A stretch of DNA of 64,000 bases from Wenyingzhuangia marina (lineage in GTDB: Bacteria > Bacteroidota > Bacteroidia > Flavobacteriales > Flavobacteriaceae): the NCBI RefSeq assembly GCF_900130035.1, contig NZ_FQXQ01000005.1:1-64000 (forward strand). The letters run 5' to 3'. Position 1 is the first letter of the stretch. Each line of letters opens with the position of its first letter. The notes beneath the pieces were generated by a model, which was not told the origin of the DNA, searched no databases, and saw only the letters and a program-made list of their open reading frames with translations. Positions 44,872-55,259 of this stretch are shown here, in pieces. A program made the position numbers and the translations under genes.

Positions 44872-46578
44872 TTATTTTAAGAAGTCGGCTAGTGGACTGA
44901 AATAAATATAAGTTAACACCACAATAATTACTACAATAATACTTACTGGTTTTAAATACTTCCAAGGAGTAATATCTACTTGTTCAGTGTACTCTTGTAC
45001 AAAGTCAGTATCTCTTGGTTTTAATTTACCAATAACTAACATAATAACAATATTTAGTACAAAAAGAATAGCCATTACATGTAAAAAGTGAGGGTAAGTA
45101 CCACCAGCTTCAACAACCATTGGTTTTAAAACAAATTGACTAATAGTATAAAGAACAACTCCAGATATTAATCCAACTTTAGCTGCAATTGCAGGAACAC
45201 GTTTGGTAACATATCCCACAACAATAATAGTAAAGATTGGAATAGAGTAACATCCGTTAATTTCTTGTAAATAATTAAATAAACCTCCTTTAGCATAAAT
45301 TAAGAAAGGAGCGATACAAACACCTCCAATAGCTAAAAATACTCCAAAAGTTTGTCCAATTTTTACAACTTTAGCTTCAGACGCTTCTGTATTGATATGC
45401 GCTTTATAGATATCTAAACCAAAAATAGTTACAGATGAGTTTAAAGCTCCGTTAAAAGAACTTAAGATTGCTCCAAATAAAACAGCTGCAAAAAAACCAA
45501 CCATTCCGGCAGGTAATACTTGTTTTACCAATAATGGATATGCTTGATCTTTATAGATACTATCTCCTCCTGCAAAAAAGGTAAAAGATTCAGGATGTTG
45601 AGACATATAAAAGGCAATGATACCTGGTAAGACCAACATCAACGGTCCTAATATTTTTAAGAAAGATGCAATTAACAATCCTTTTTGACCTTCAGCCAAG
45701 TTTTTAGCTCCTAATGCTCTTTGAATAATAGCTTGATTTGTTCCCCAATAGAACATTTGTACTAACATTAAACCTGTAAAGATTGTTGCGAAAGGTACTG
45801 ATGCTGTTGAACCACCTATGGCATTAAATTTTCCTGGAAACTCAGTCAGTAAGTTATCAACCCCTGCCATTGCAGAACCATCACCAATAGCAATCAATCC
45901 AAATAAAGGAATTGCTAATCCACCAACTAATAATCCAATTGCGTTAATAGAATCAGATACAGCTACGGCTTTTAATCCACCAAAAACAGCATAAATTACT
46001 CCAATAAAAGCAATAGAAATTACTGTTGGCCATAAAGCTATAAAGTCATATTCTCTTTGTAAATCTAATAATTCAGTAGGGTTTAAAGTACTTGCTACAT
46101 CAGCAGGAATGACCAATCCTAAAGCGGTGGGAACATCAAACATGGTGTTTACTGCCAACGCCCCAGAGTATAATACAATAGGTAATAACACTACTACATA
46201 TCCACTTAAGAACAATCCTGAAACCCAAGTTTTGGTCATTTTATCATACCTATTTTCTAAGAACTGAGGAACTGTTGTGATTCCCCCTTTCAAATATCTA
46301 GGTAACAAAAACATTGCGGTAAGAACCATGGCAATAGCAGCTAAGGTTTCCCATGCCATTACTACAACTCCTTCTTCAAAGGCAGCTCCGTTTAATCCTA
46401 CAATTTGTTCTGTGGATAAGTTTGTTAATAGTAAAGACCCCGCAATTACAGGTCCAGTTAAACTTCTACCTCCTAAAAAGTATCCATCAGAAGAGTTTAC
46501 ATTTTTTCTTGTTGCAAGCCATGCAATTAGGGCTACTAAAAGAGTAAACCCCAAAAAAGATGCTATTGATAAAATCAT
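44872..46578 (-). CDS. Sodium/solute symporter family protein
   Basis: This 568-residue protein has about 14 hydrophobic segments and the sodium:solute symporter family patterns: GGRSLTGPVIAGSLLLTNLS near residues 36-55, a GGLKAVAVSDSINAIGLL stretch and the SSFNGALNSSVTIFGLDIY segment. It looks closest to the sugar/inositol-type SLC5 symporters of marine Bacteroidota. The actual solute cannot be assigned, because no catabolic genes sit alongside. It is a single-gene unit with a clear terminator after it. Confidence 0.88.
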   Translation of the reverse strand: MILSIASFLGFTLLVALIAWLATRKNVNSSDGYFLGGRSLTGPVIAGSLLLTNLSTEQIVGLNGAAFEEGVVVMAWETLAAIAMVLTAMFLLPRYLKGGITTVPQFLENRYDKMTKTWVSGLFLSGYVVVLLPIVLYSGALAVNTMFDVPTALGLVIPADVASTLNPTELLDLQREYDFIALWPTVISIAFIGVIYAVFGGLKAVAVSDSINAIGLLVGGLAIPLFGLIAIGDGSAMAGVDNLLTEFPGKFNAIGGSTASVPFATIFTGLMLVQMFYWGTNQAIIQRALGAKNLAEGQKGLLIASFLKILGPLMLVLPGIIAFYMSQHPESFTFFAGGDSIYKDQAYPLLVKQVLPAGMVGFFAAVLFGAILSSFNGALNSSVTIFGLDIYKAHINTEASEAKVVKIGQTFGVFLAIGGVCIAPFLIYAKGGLFNYLQEINGCYSIPIFTIIVVGYVTKRVPAIAAKVGLISGVVLYTISQFVLKPMVVEAGGTYPHFLHVMAILFVLNIVIMLVIGKLKPRDTDFVQEYTEQVDITPWKYLKPVSIIVVIIVVLTYIYFSPLADFLK

Positions 46579-46742
46579 ATTAGATTTGGTATTAAATTAA
46601 GTTTTTTACGGACGGCAAATTAGTGATTTTAAGATTCCTATTTCCAGAATCAAATCTTTTTTTTACAGATTTAATTAAAAACAAACCGTAAATATTGTTT
46701 TTTGCTACCAGTTGGTATTCTTAATTTTAGAAACCATAAATC

Positions 46743-47552
46743 CTAAATAAAATTTTTAATAGCTTTGGCTACTCCGTCTCTTTTGTTAGTATCAGAAACA
46801 GCATCGGCAATCAGTAAAACTTCTTCTTTAGCGTTTCCAACCGCTACTCCTAGTTTTACCGCTTCTAACATTTCAATGTCATTGTAATTATCGCCAAAAG
46901 CAATACAATTTTCAAGCGTTAAGTGAGGGTATTTACAAGCCAATAGCTCATTAATCCCAGTAAGTTTAGAAATATCTTTGTTGGCAATTTCTATGTAAGT
47001 GTCTTTAGATCTATATAAGTGTAATTTATCGCCATGTAGTTTTCCTAGTTCAGAATATAAATAATCCATGTGTTCTTTATCTCCCATACACATTACTTTA
47101 TGAGCTCCTTTTCCTTCTCTAATCCATAAATCAATCACGTCTTTTGTGGGTTTTACAATAGGAGTCACTTTGGTGTTATTTTCTTCTCTTTTTGCCCAAA
47201 AATCCATTTCAGGAACATACCAGTCGTCATTATTATATAAACTAATATGGAACTTACCATTTCTGTTTATTTCAAGAATGTCTTCTAAAATGGTTGGGGC
47301 AATAGAAATATCGTCTACAACATCTCCATCTACCAAAACCAAACCACCATTATAGCAAATAATTGGTAAGTTTTCTATGTTTAAATCTTTTTGAATATGA
47401 GTCATTGCACTTGGCATACGGGAGGAAATTAAAATAAAAGGAACATTTTGCTCAGTAATTCTAGCTACTTGTTCTTTTAACATTTCAGAAACTTCACGTT
47501 CTGAATTTAATAAAGTTCCATCGATGTCTGTAAATGCTATTTTGATATTCAT
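46743..47552 (-). CDS. HAD-superfamily Cof-type sugar phosphatase
   Basis: This 269-residue hydrolase has the nucleophile motif DIDGTL at residues 9-14, an ISSRMPSAM loop with the conserved Ser, the Lys in the third motif and GDNYNDIEML near residues 219-228, which identify the Cof/YidA group of class IIB HAD phosphatases. They act on sugar phosphates or related metabolites in the cytoplasm. The substrate is not predictable. It is monocistronic, preceded on its strand by the htpG terminator. Confidence 0.92.
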   Translation of the reverse strand: MNIKIAFTDIDGTLLNSEREVSEMLKEQVARITEQNVPFILISSRMPSAMTHIQKDLNIENLPIICYNGGLVLVDGDVVDDISIAPTILEDILEINRNGKFHISLYNNDDWYVPEMDFWAKREENNTKVTPIVKPTKDVIDLWIREGKGAHKVMCMGDKEHMDYLYSELGKLHGDKLHLYRSKDTYIEIANKDISKLTGINELLACKYPHLTLENCIAFGDNYNDIEMLEAVKLGVAVGNAKEEVLLIADAVSDTNKRDGVAKAIKNFI

Positions 47553-47640
47553 GTGTAATAATATTTGAATTGTAACAAAAATAACTTTTTGATTGAATAA
47601 TGAAGAATGAAAAGTAAATAATACAGTTTTGAGCTAAATA

Positions 47641-47681
47641 AAAAAACAGCCTTTGTCAAAATTTTGATAAAGGCTGTTTAG
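47641..47681 (-). terminator. Intrinsic terminator of htpG
   Basis: A 16-bp stem (47644-47659 with 47664-47679, one G-U pair) with AACAGCC / GGCTGTT arms is followed on the minus strand by a run of T residues. It lies 30 bases beyond the htpG stop. Confidence 0.9.
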
Positions 47682-47709
47682 TATATTGAGGATTGGTTAA
47701 ATCAAAATT

Positions 47710-49620
47710 TTATTTGATTAACTCATAACTACGTTTGATAAATTTGGTTAAATCTTCACCATGTAATAAGTTTTGAGACAATTTAGCCAAATCAAAAGCT
47801 TGAGAAATTAATCCTTGTTGCTTTTCTTCATCAGCATTTAAAATATCTGAAACTAATGGATTGTTTGTGTTTACTACCAAGTTGTACATTTCTGGCATGT
47901 TTTCCATTCCAAACATTCCACCTCCACCAGTAGCGCTCATCTCTTTCATTCTACGCATAAATTCTGGAACGGTAATAATAAATGGAGAAGCATTAGAATC
48001 CATAGCCTCTAACTGAACAGTGTAGTTTTCTTTAGGAACTGCAGCTTCAATAATTGGCTTTAATTTGTCTTTTTCTTCATCAGATAATTTAGAAATTATG
48101 TTGTCGTCTTTCTTGATTAAATTATCAATATGATCCGCATCTACACGTACAAAAGTTACATTTTCGTTAGTAGATTCTAATTTTTGAATTAAGTGAGAAA
48201 CAATAGGAGAATCTAGTAATAATACTTTATACCCTTTATCGTTTGCAGATTGAATAAAACTGTGTTGTGCTTGTTTGTTTGCACTATATAAAACAACTAG
48301 TTTACCATCTTTGTCAGTCTGAGCATCTTTAAATTGCTCTTTAATTTCATCAATAGTAACATACTGTCCATCGGTAGTTGGATACAAAGCAAATTTGTTT
48401 GCCTTTTCAAAGAATTTCTCGTCAGATAACATTCCGTACTCAATAATTACTTTGATATCATCCCAATATCCTTCAAAGGCTTGTCTGTCTTTTTTATAGA
48501 TAGAGCTTAATTTATCAGCAATTTTTTTAGTGATGTAACCAGAAATCTTTTTAACTGCACCATCTGCTTGTAAGTAAGAACGAGATACGTTTAATGGAAT
48601 GTCTGGAGAGTCAATCACCCCTTTTAACATTTGTAAGAAATCAGGAACAATTCCTTCTACATTGTCTGTTACAAAAACTTGGTTTTGATACAATTGGATT
48701 TTATCCTTTTGCATGTCCATGTTTTTAGATAATTTAGGGAAGTATAAAATACCTGTTAAATTGAATGGATAATCTACATTTAAGTGAATGTTAAACAATG
48801 GCTCTTCAAATTGCATTGGATACAATTCACGGTAGAAGTTTTTATAATCATCAGCTTCTAAATCTGATGGTTTTTTAGTCCAAGCAGGATTTGTATTGTT
48901 GATGATATTGTCTACATCAATTTGTTTGTGAGGTTCTTTTTCTTCAGTACCATCTTCTTTTTTAGTAACTTTTGGTTCAAAGTTAGGGTCGTTTACTTTT
49001 TTAGTTCCAAATTTAATTGGCACTTGATTAAAACGGTTGTACTTGGTTAATAAACCAGAAATTTTAGATTCTTCAAGGAATTCTTCAGAGTCTTCAGCAA
49101 TATGTAAAATAATTTCTGTTCCTCTTTCTGCTTTTTCAACTTCTTCTAATTCGTAATTTGGAGAACCATCACAAGACCATTTTACAGCCGGAGCATCTTT
49201 GTAAGATTTTGTAATTAATTCTACTTTACTTGCTACCATAAAGGCAGAGTAGAATCCTAATCCAAAGTGACCAATAATTCCAGAATCTTCTACTTTGTCT
49301 TTGTATTTTTCAATAAATTCTTCAGCCCCAGAAAAAGCAATTTGGTTGATGTATTTTTCAACCTCGTCTTCTGTCATTCCTAATCCTTGATCAATAATAT
49401 GAAGTTTTTTTCCTTCCTTATCAATCTTTACTTCTAACTTCGCATCACCCAACTCAACACCTTCAGCTTCACCAATAGTAATTAAATGTTGTAATTTTAA
49501 AGTTGCATCTGTTCCGTTAGAAATTAACTCACGTAAAAAGATTTCGTGGTCAGAGTACAAGAACTTTTTAATTAACGGAAAGATATTTTCTACCGATACA
49601 TTAATGTTTCCTTTAGCCAT
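47710..49620 (-). CDS. htpG: Molecular chaperone HtpG (Hsp90)
   Basis: This 636-residue protein has the GHKL ATPase N-terminal domain: Glu31 and Asn35 in ELISNGTDA, DQGLGMTEDE, and the GHFGLGFYSAFM glycine loop near 117-128. The middle and C-terminal dimerisation domains follow. The Gly-Thr in the first motif, in place of the usual Ala-Ser, is common in Bacteroidota. The KKEDGTEEKEPHK linker matches the lineage. It is a stress chaperone of the cytoplasm with its own terminator. Confidence 0.98.
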   Translation of the reverse strand: MAKGNINVSVENIFPLIKKFLYSDHEIFLRELISNGTDATLKLQHLITIGEAEGVELGDAKLEVKIDKEGKKLHIIDQGLGMTEDEVEKYINQIAFSGAEEFIEKYKDKVEDSGIIGHFGLGFYSAFMVASKVELITKSYKDAPAVKWSCDGSPNYELEEVEKAERGTEIILHIAEDSEEFLEESKISGLLTKYNRFNQVPIKFGTKKVNDPNFEPKVTKKEDGTEEKEPHKQIDVDNIINNTNPAWTKKPSDLEADDYKNFYRELYPMQFEEPLFNIHLNVDYPFNLTGILYFPKLSKNMDMQKDKIQLYQNQVFVTDNVEGIVPDFLQMLKGVIDSPDIPLNVSRSYLQADGAVKKISGYITKKIADKLSSIYKKDRQAFEGYWDDIKVIIEYGMLSDEKFFEKANKFALYPTTDGQYVTIDEIKEQFKDAQTDKDGKLVVLYSANKQAQHSFIQSANDKGYKVLLLDSPIVSHLIQKLESTNENVTFVRVDADHIDNLIKKDDNIISKLSDEEKDKLKPIIEAAVPKENYTVQLEAMDSNASPFIITVPEFMRRMKEMSATGGGGMFGMENMPEMYNLVVNTNNPLVSDILNADEEKQQGLISQAFDLAKLSQNLLHGEDLTKFIKRSYELIK

Positions 49621-49710
49621 AATAATATATTTATGTTAATTGTTTAAAATCTGTGATTAGCTTTAAACAAATAGAATACCAAAAGAATAAAAATGACAGG
49701 ATGTCAGTGG

Positions 49711-52113
49711 TTAGAACATGTCTCCACCACCATCGCCTTCTTGACCTTGTTGTCCTCTATCATTTTCTTTCTCTTTAGATTTAATACCAAAGTTGTATAC
49801 AAAACCTAATGTAATTCTACGACTTTCCCATTTAAATTCACCGTCTTGCTCAAAAGGAGCATCAGAATTAAATCGGAATCCAAAAGTGTTAAAAATATCA
49901 GAAACACCTAAAGAAATAGTTCCTTTGTCTTTTAATACTTTATAGCTAGCACCTGTGTTTACCATATGCATTGGTTTACGAACTCTTTGTAAGCTTTCGC
50001 TAGCTCCACGGTACATGGTAGATAATTGAAAAGTTAATTTATCACTTGCAGTAAAAGTATTACTTACTCTAAAATTAAAACGATTGTTGGTAACGCTTCT
50101 GTTTTCTCCTGCTACAAATCCTCTAATTTCTCTAGTGTAAAAATCGGTACTAGCATTTAATCGCCACCAGTTTTGAATTCGTAAATAGGATGCTAATTCA
50201 AATCCATAGCTATTTGTATCATCAAAATTATCGTAAGACATAATAGCTCTTTCTGGCATGGTTGGGTCTACAGAAATAGTTCTACTAATATTGTCTTTGG
50301 TGTTTCTGTAAAAGGCAGTTGCTGAAACATTTCCGATTCCAACTTCACGATTATATCTTACTTCTAAAGAATTGGTGAATTCTTGCTTTAAGTTTGGATT
50401 TCCTCTAGAAGTTGTTAAAGGTGTTCCCCAACTACGAATAGGGGTTACTTGCCTAATAGAAGGTCTATCTACTCTTCTAGAATAACTAAATTGAATTTGG
50501 TTGTCTTCGTTCAGTTCATAAGTAGCAAAAAAAGATGGATATAAAGAGTTTACTTTTTGATTGATACTGCTATCTTGGTTGTCTACATCAGTATGGAAAT
50601 CTCCATCAATATGATATGATTCTGCTCTTAAACCAGCTTGAACTCCTAATTTTTCAAATTGTTGTTTGTAATTAAAATAAGCTGAGTATATTTTTCTTCC
50701 ATAAGTAAAGTTAGATAGATCTCTTGATACAGGATCTCCATCAATATTGTTTACTTCTTGAGTAGAAAAGTTTTCATTATCAGTGTTTTCTTCTCTATAG
50801 GCCAAACCTGTTTCAATATAACTTTCTTCAGCAAAAGGAAGGGTGTAGTCTAAGTTGATTAAAGTAAGATTGTTTTTGTTAGAAATATCTTCAGTGTAAT
50901 TTGTGCTATTATCATTTGTGTTTAGGCTGTTTGACCATTGACTGTCTTCTGGTTGGGTACGGTCACTGTACATAGCTTCTAAACTTAACTCATGATCTTT
51001 GTTTTCTCCAAACTGTTGATGTAATTCTGCATTATAAGTTTGATTATATGGTTTTCTTGTAAAAGCAAATATATTATTACTGGTTGGGGTTGAATTTTTA
51101 GTTTCAGAAATAATAGTATTGTTTCTGTAATCTAAATCCACAAAACTTTGCGTGGTAGAAACTCCAATAGATGTTTTTTCGGCTAAATCTATATCTACAC
51201 CAACTTTAAAAAGTTGATTTAAGAAATCATCATTTCCGTTAATGTCTTGATAATTTGTAGACTGATCTGGGTTGACACGATCTAATTTTCCAAAGGTGTT
51301 TTTCTTACCTCCATTGATGTTGTAATTTCCGTAATAATTTACGTTTTTGGTTTTGTAGTTAAGGTTTACACCTCCTGTATGTCTAAAGTTTCTACCGTAT
51401 TGTGTGTTTGCATTTACACTACCATTAATACCTTGTCTTGTATTTTTTACCAATTCAATATTAATAATTCCGCTGTTTCCTTCTGGATTATATTTTGCAG
51501 ATGGATTGGTAATTAATTCAATACTTTTAATAGCATTTGAGGGAATTTGTTGTAATAATTGATCTGTAGGAATATTGGTTGGTTTTCCATCTATTAATAC
51601 TCTAACATTGGAGTTTCCTCTCAAAGAAAGTTCTCCTGTTTGTTGATCTACAGAAACAGATTGTACATTGTTTAAAACAGATGAGGCATCTGTTCCAACA
51701 GAGGTCAAATCTTTACCAACATTAATAACCAATCTGTCAATTTTTTGAGTTACAGTAGAGGTTTCTGCTCTCAAAACTACAGCATCCAAAGCTTCTACGT
51801 TTTCTTCTAAAAATATTTTTTTTAGATCAACATAATTTTTTCCGTTAAACTCAATTGTTTTATTGATGGTTTTATAACCAATCGCTTCAATAGTTAAATT
51901 GTAAGTTTTGTTACTAAGGTTTTGGAGGTTAAATACTCCTGATTCATCAGATAAATTGGTTTTAATTTCATTTCCATTCTTAGCATATATGGTTACATAT
52001 GGAACAGGTTCTTTGGTGTTTTTGTTGATGATGATACCTGAAATGAAGTTTTTATCTGTTTGGGAAAAGGCAATTTGTGTAAATAGGGTAAGTAGTAATA
52101 AAATTCTATTCAT
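49711..52113 (-). CDS. TonB-dependent receptor, outer-membrane beta-barrel family
   Basis: This 800-residue outer-membrane protein has a signal peptide (residues 1-17), a CarboxypepD-regulatory-like domain (about 22-100), a plug domain with VRVLIDGKPTNIP near 167-179, and a C-terminal barrel. The tail is glycine- and glutamate-rich and ends in DMF. It belongs to the OMP_b-brl_3 type, lacks a SusD-like partner, and so is not an ordinary polysaccharide-utilisation SusC protein. Substrate could be an iron complex or a peptide. There is no linked TonB or regulator gene. Confidence 0.88.
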   Translation of the reverse strand: MNRILLLLTLFTQIAFSQTDKNFISGIIINKNTKEPVPYVTIYAKNGNEIKTNLSDESGVFNLQNLSNKTYNLTIEAIGYKTINKTIEFNGKNYVDLKKIFLEENVEALDAVVLRAETSTVTQKIDRLVINVGKDLTSVGTDASSVLNNVQSVSVDQQTGELSLRGNSNVRVLIDGKPTNIPTDQLLQQIPSNAIKSIELITNPSAKYNPEGNSGIINIELVKNTRQGINGSVNANTQYGRNFRHTGGVNLNYKTKNVNYYGNYNINGGKKNTFGKLDRVNPDQSTNYQDINGNDDFLNQLFKVGVDIDLAEKTSIGVSTTQSFVDLDYRNNTIISETKNSTPTSNNIFAFTRKPYNQTYNAELHQQFGENKDHELSLEAMYSDRTQPEDSQWSNSLNTNDNSTNYTEDISNKNNLTLINLDYTLPFAEESYIETGLAYREENTDNENFSTQEVNNIDGDPVSRDLSNFTYGRKIYSAYFNYKQQFEKLGVQAGLRAESYHIDGDFHTDVDNQDSSINQKVNSLYPSFFATYELNEDNQIQFSYSRRVDRPSIRQVTPIRSWGTPLTTSRGNPNLKQEFTNSLEVRYNREVGIGNVSATAFYRNTKDNISRTISVDPTMPERAIMSYDNFDDTNSYGFELASYLRIQNWWRLNASTDFYTREIRGFVAGENRSVTNNRFNFRVSNTFTASDKLTFQLSTMYRGASESLQRVRKPMHMVNTGASYKVLKDKGTISLGVSDIFNTFGFRFNSDAPFEQDGEFKWESRRITLGFVYNFGIKSKEKENDRGQQGQEGDGGGDMF

Positions 52114-52165
52114 GTTGATTATTTCTTGCAGTTGATTTATTTAGACCGAAGAAATTATTAAAGGT

Positions 52166-52657
52166 TTAATTCTTTCTTTTATATTTTACAAAACTGTAGT
52201 CGTAAATGTTTTTTTCGTCAGATTTAAAATCCTCTCTTTTTATTTCTTCCCAAATGTTGGTGTCAATTTTTGGAAAAAAAACATCTGCATCAAAAGTTCT
52301 GTGTACTTCGCAAATATCAAGTTCATCAACTAAGTCTATGGCTTTTTTGTAAATTTTAGCCCCACCAATAACAAAAGCATTTTCATCTTTTTTAGCAATT
52401 TCAATGGCATGTTCAAGAGAGTCTGTTGTAATACATCCTTCTACTTTATAATTTTTATTTCGGGTAATAATAATGGTGGTTCTATTAGGTAAAGGTTTAC
52501 CTATAGATTCGTATGTTTTACGTCCCATAATAATATGGTGACCAGTGGTTATTTTTTTAAATCTTTTTAAGTCAGCAGGTAAGTGCCAAATTAAATCATT
52601 ATTTTTTCCTAACTCGTTGTTGTCTCCTATGGCAGCAATTAGTGTAATCATGTTCAT
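52166..52657 (-). CDS. folA: Dihydrofolate reductase
   Basis: FolA reduces dihydrofolate to tetrahydrofolate, which thymidylate synthase (two genes upstream on this strand) consumes. The 163-residue protein has the NADPH/folate pattern IAAIGDNNELGKNNDLIWHL at residues 7-26, the catalytic acid Asp29, MGRKTYES at 44-51 and IGGAKIYKKA near 96-105. The start is ambiguous between 52657 and 52651, six bases apart. One lipoprotein gene lies between folA and thyA. Confidence 0.95.
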   Translation of the reverse strand: MNMITLIAAIGDNNELGKNNDLIWHLPADLKRFKKITTGHHIIMGRKTYESIGKPLPNRTTIIITRNKNYKVEGCITTDSLEHAIEIAKKDENAFVIGGAKIYKKAIDLVDELDICEVHRTFDADVFFPKIDTNIWEEIKREDFKSDEKNIYDYSFVKYKRKN

Positions 52658-52708
52658 TTTTTAATCGGCTGCAATATAATATCATTTTACGATTTATAAT
52701 TAGGAATT

Positions 52709-53680
52709 TTAAAAACCTACACGATAAATTTTTTCATGTTCTTTTTTAATAACCAGTCTTTGAATATAATTTTTGATGTTTTCGGGCAAAGTTCTACCGT
52801 TGTCTTTTTCGTATAAAAAATATTTTCTAAACCCTTCGTTGTTTCTAACCAAGTCTGTAATAGTTGAGGGAAAAGTGTATCCGAAATAATAAGGTTCTCC
52901 GTTAATTTTTGCAGGACTTTCTGCTTTAGGGAGTGTCTTAATTACTTTGTAATAATTTTCTATCAATTCTTTGTTTTGTGATTCAATTTTGGCAGCTACA
53001 ACTTTACCATTTTTGTCAATAATAAACTTAGGAAGTACTCTATGGCTATAGTCTATGTCAATATCTTTAGCAAGACTAAGGTCTAGTTTGTTATACATGT
53101 AATTTGATATGTATAAATAATTGCAGTTATTTAATCCTTGATAGGTAGTTTCTCCACTACATATTTCAAAAACGGGAGGTGTATAACCAATTACATTTTC
53201 GCTACATTTTATAATAGGTTCTCCTTTAAAATCTTCTTGAATTACAACTAAGGTGTATTTGTAGCGAGAATCGTATTCTGGAAATTTAAAGAAATTAAAG
53301 TTTAGCTTTTTAAAAGCTTTTTTTAATTGTTTGTCTAATTTTTTACTAGAAGTATTGGTATCTATATAAGTGATTTCTTTTCTGCTGTTTAGTGAAAATT
53401 CTATATAAATTTTACTTCTCCACTCTTTAAACTGAACACTTTTTAAGGCATTGTTAGAAATATGTTTTCTGAAGTGATTTGTGATAGGATTTTCAAAACT
53501 AGTATGATCTTCTATTTTATCAACTATTTTTTGATCGTATTCAATAAATTTTTGAATGCTATCATTTATTAATAAAGGAAGTTTTTCTTGTTCTAAGGCA
53601 ATACTATTGTTCACTGCTTGTTTTTTACTTTTACAAGAAACAATTAGCAGTAGCAATATAAATAACTTAACAAGTTTCAT
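52709..53680 (-). CDS. Lipoprotein with two TonB C-terminal-like domains
   Basis: This 323-residue lipoprotein has the lipobox LIVSC (lipidated Cys16). Two stretches (about residues 78-145 and 208-275) resemble the TonB C-terminal fold: each has a basic beta-strand pattern, SRKEITYIDT and NGKVVAAKIES, followed by a helix and a short LP or P turn. Being lipid-anchored and lacking a transmembrane helix, it is unlikely to be a true TonB energy transducer. It sits between folA and thyA and may be co-transcribed with them. Function unknown. Confidence 0.6.
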   Translation of the reverse strand: MKLVKLFILLLLIVSCKSKKQAVNNSIALEQEKLPLLINDSIQKFIEYDQKIVDKIEDHTSFENPITNHFRKHISNNALKSVQFKEWRSKIYIEFSLNSRKEITYIDTNTSSKKLDKQLKKAFKKLNFNFFKFPEYDSRYKYTLVVIQEDFKGEPIIKCSENVIGYTPPVFEICSGETTYQGLNNCNYLYISNYMYNKLDLSLAKDIDIDYSHRVLPKFIIDKNGKVVAAKIESQNKELIENYYKVIKTLPKAESPAKINGEPYYFGYTFPSTITDLVRNNEGFRKYFLYEKDNGRTLPENIKNYIQRLVIKKEHEKIYRVGF

Positions 53681-53691
53681 TTAGAATATTT

Positions 53692-54516
53692 TTAAACAGA
53701 TACTTTTCCTTTAATTAATGGATGTGGGTCGTAATCTACTAAAGTGAAATCTTCATATTTAAAATCAAAAATATTTTTGATTTCAGGATTTAAAATCATT
53801 TTAGGTAAAGGTTTAGGATCTCTACTTAGTTGTAACGCTATTTGTTCAAAATGATTGTTATAAATATGTGCATCTCCAAAAGTATGTATAAATTCTCCAG
53901 GCTCTAAACCAACCACTTGAGCAATCATTAAAACTAACAAAGCATAAGATGCAATGTTAAAAGGAACTCCTAAAAATACATCAGCACTACGTTGGTATAA
54001 TTGACATGATAATTTTCCTTCGGCAACATAAAATTGAAAAAAAGCATGACAAGGAGGTAAAGCAGCTTTGTTGTTGGCAACATTTTCTGAAAAAGAAACA
54101 GAAGTATCTGGCAGTACACTAGGATTCCAAGCAGAAACCAACATACGTCTACTGTTTGGGTTGTTTTTTAAAGTTTCTATTAGTTCAGAAATTTGATCAA
54201 TTTCTTCACTGTTCCAATTACGCCATTGATGTCCGTAAACAGGTCCTAAATCTCCATTTTCATCAGCCCATGCATCCCAAATTTTTACATTGTGTTCTTT
54301 TAAATATTCAATATTGGTTTCTCCTTTTAAGAACCAAAGCAATTCGTGAATAATAGATTTTAAATGTAGTTTTTTAGTAGTTACCATTGGGAAACCTTCA
54401 GACAAATCAAAACGCATTTGATATCCAAAAACACTTTTTGTTCCTGTACCGGTACGATCTCCTTTTTGTACTCCGTTTTCTTGAATGTGCTTAATTAAAT
54501 CTAAATATTGTTTCAT
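53692..54516 (-). CDS. thyA: Thymidylate synthase
   Basis: ThyA methylates dUMP to dTMP using methylenetetrahydrofolate. The 274-residue protein has the nucleophile Cys156 in [13 protein letters not shown], the phosphate-binding [11 protein letters not shown] at 21-31 and the QRSAD segment at 175-179. All catalytic parts are intact. Its gene ends 11 bases before the lipoprotein and folA genes on the same strand, which fits the shared folate pathway. Confidence 0.98.
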   Translation of the reverse strand: MKQYLDLIKHIQENGVQKGDRTGTGTKSVFGYQMRFDLSEGFPMVTTKKLHLKSIIHELLWFLKGETNIEYLKEHNVKIWDAWADENGDLGPVYGHQWRNWNSEEIDQISELIETLKNNPNSRRMLVSAWNPSVLPDTSVSFSENVANNKAALPPCHAFFQFYVAEGKLSCQLYQRSADVFLGVPFNIASYALLVLMIAQVVGLEPGEFIHTFGDAHIYNNHFEQIALQLSRDPKPLPKMILNPEIKNIFDFKYEDFTLVDYDPHPLIKGKVSV

Positions 54517-54544
54517 GGTAAAAATATATAAGTATTGGTAAAAT

Positions 54545-54580
54545 TATAAAAAAGCCGATACGTTTAGGTATCGACTTTTA
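54545..54580 (-). terminator. Terminator after the bifunctional nuclease gene
   Basis: AAAGCCGATAC (54551-54561) pairs with GTATCGACTTT (54568-54578) with one mismatch and a 6-base loop. On the minus strand a T-rich run follows, which fits the end of the gene at 54608. The T-rich plus strand would also work in the other direction. Confidence 0.6.
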
Positions 54581-54607
54581 TTATTTTATAAAGACATTAT
54601 TAACAAC

Positions 54608-55243
54608 TTACCTTTTATTGAGTTCATCTCTAATTTTAGCAGCTGTTTCATAATCTTCTTTTTCTATGGCATTATTTAGTTTTTTCTCTAATTCTTGAGT
54701 AGAAATATTTTGAAAAGCCTTATTGATGTCTTCAGATTTAGAGCTGTTTAATAAATCTGTAATTTCATCATCCTCTTCTTCCATTAGATTTTCGTTCTCC
54801 TCTTCTTCTTGAGCATCTACAAAATCTTCTTGTTTAAGAATAATACCTGCTTTGTCTAAAATGTTTTGGTATGTGTAAATGGGAGTGTTAAAACGAATGG
54901 CCAATGCAATGGCATCAGAAGTTCTTGCATCAAACACTTTTTCTTCATTATTTTGAACACAGACCATGCTGGAAAAAAACACGCCATCAACTAATTTGTG
55001 AATGATTACTTCTTTTACACGTATGTTATAAGACTCGGCAAAAGTTTTAAATAAATCGTGAGTTAAAGGTCTTGGTGGTGTTATTTCGCTTTCCAACGCA
55101 ATGGCAATGGATTGAGCTTCAAAAGCACCAATTACAATTGGAAGGGTTCTTTCTCCATTTACCTCACTTAATACTAATGCATATGCACCTGTTTGGGTTT
55201 GGCTGTAGGATATTCCTCTAATATCTAATTGTACTAAACTCAT
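54608..55243 (-). CDS. Bifunctional nuclease family protein with UVR domain
   Basis: This 211-residue protein has an N-terminal DUF151/bifunctional-nuclease domain (about 1-130, with the ALESEITPPRPLTHDL segment), an acidic linker rich in Glu and Asp (about 145-165), and a C-terminal UVR motif at 178-211 (ELEKKLNNAIEKEDYETAA) of the kind that in UvrB binds UvrC and in McsA binds partners. The family is related to plant wound-response nucleases. It may take part in DNA or protein damage response. It lies 16 bases after etfA on the same strand. Confidence 0.85.
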   Translation of the reverse strand: MSLVQLDIRGISYSQTQTGAYALVLSEVNGERTLPIVIGAFEAQSIAIALESEITPPRPLTHDLFKTFAESYNIRVKEVIIHKLVDGVFFSSMVCVQNNEEKVFDARTSDAIALAIRFNTPIYTYQNILDKAGIILKQEDFVDAQEEEENENLMEEEDDEITDLLNSSKSEDINKAFQNISTQELEKKLNNAIEKEDYETAAKIRDELNKR

Positions 55244-55259
55244 TCTTTAATTTTAAAAA

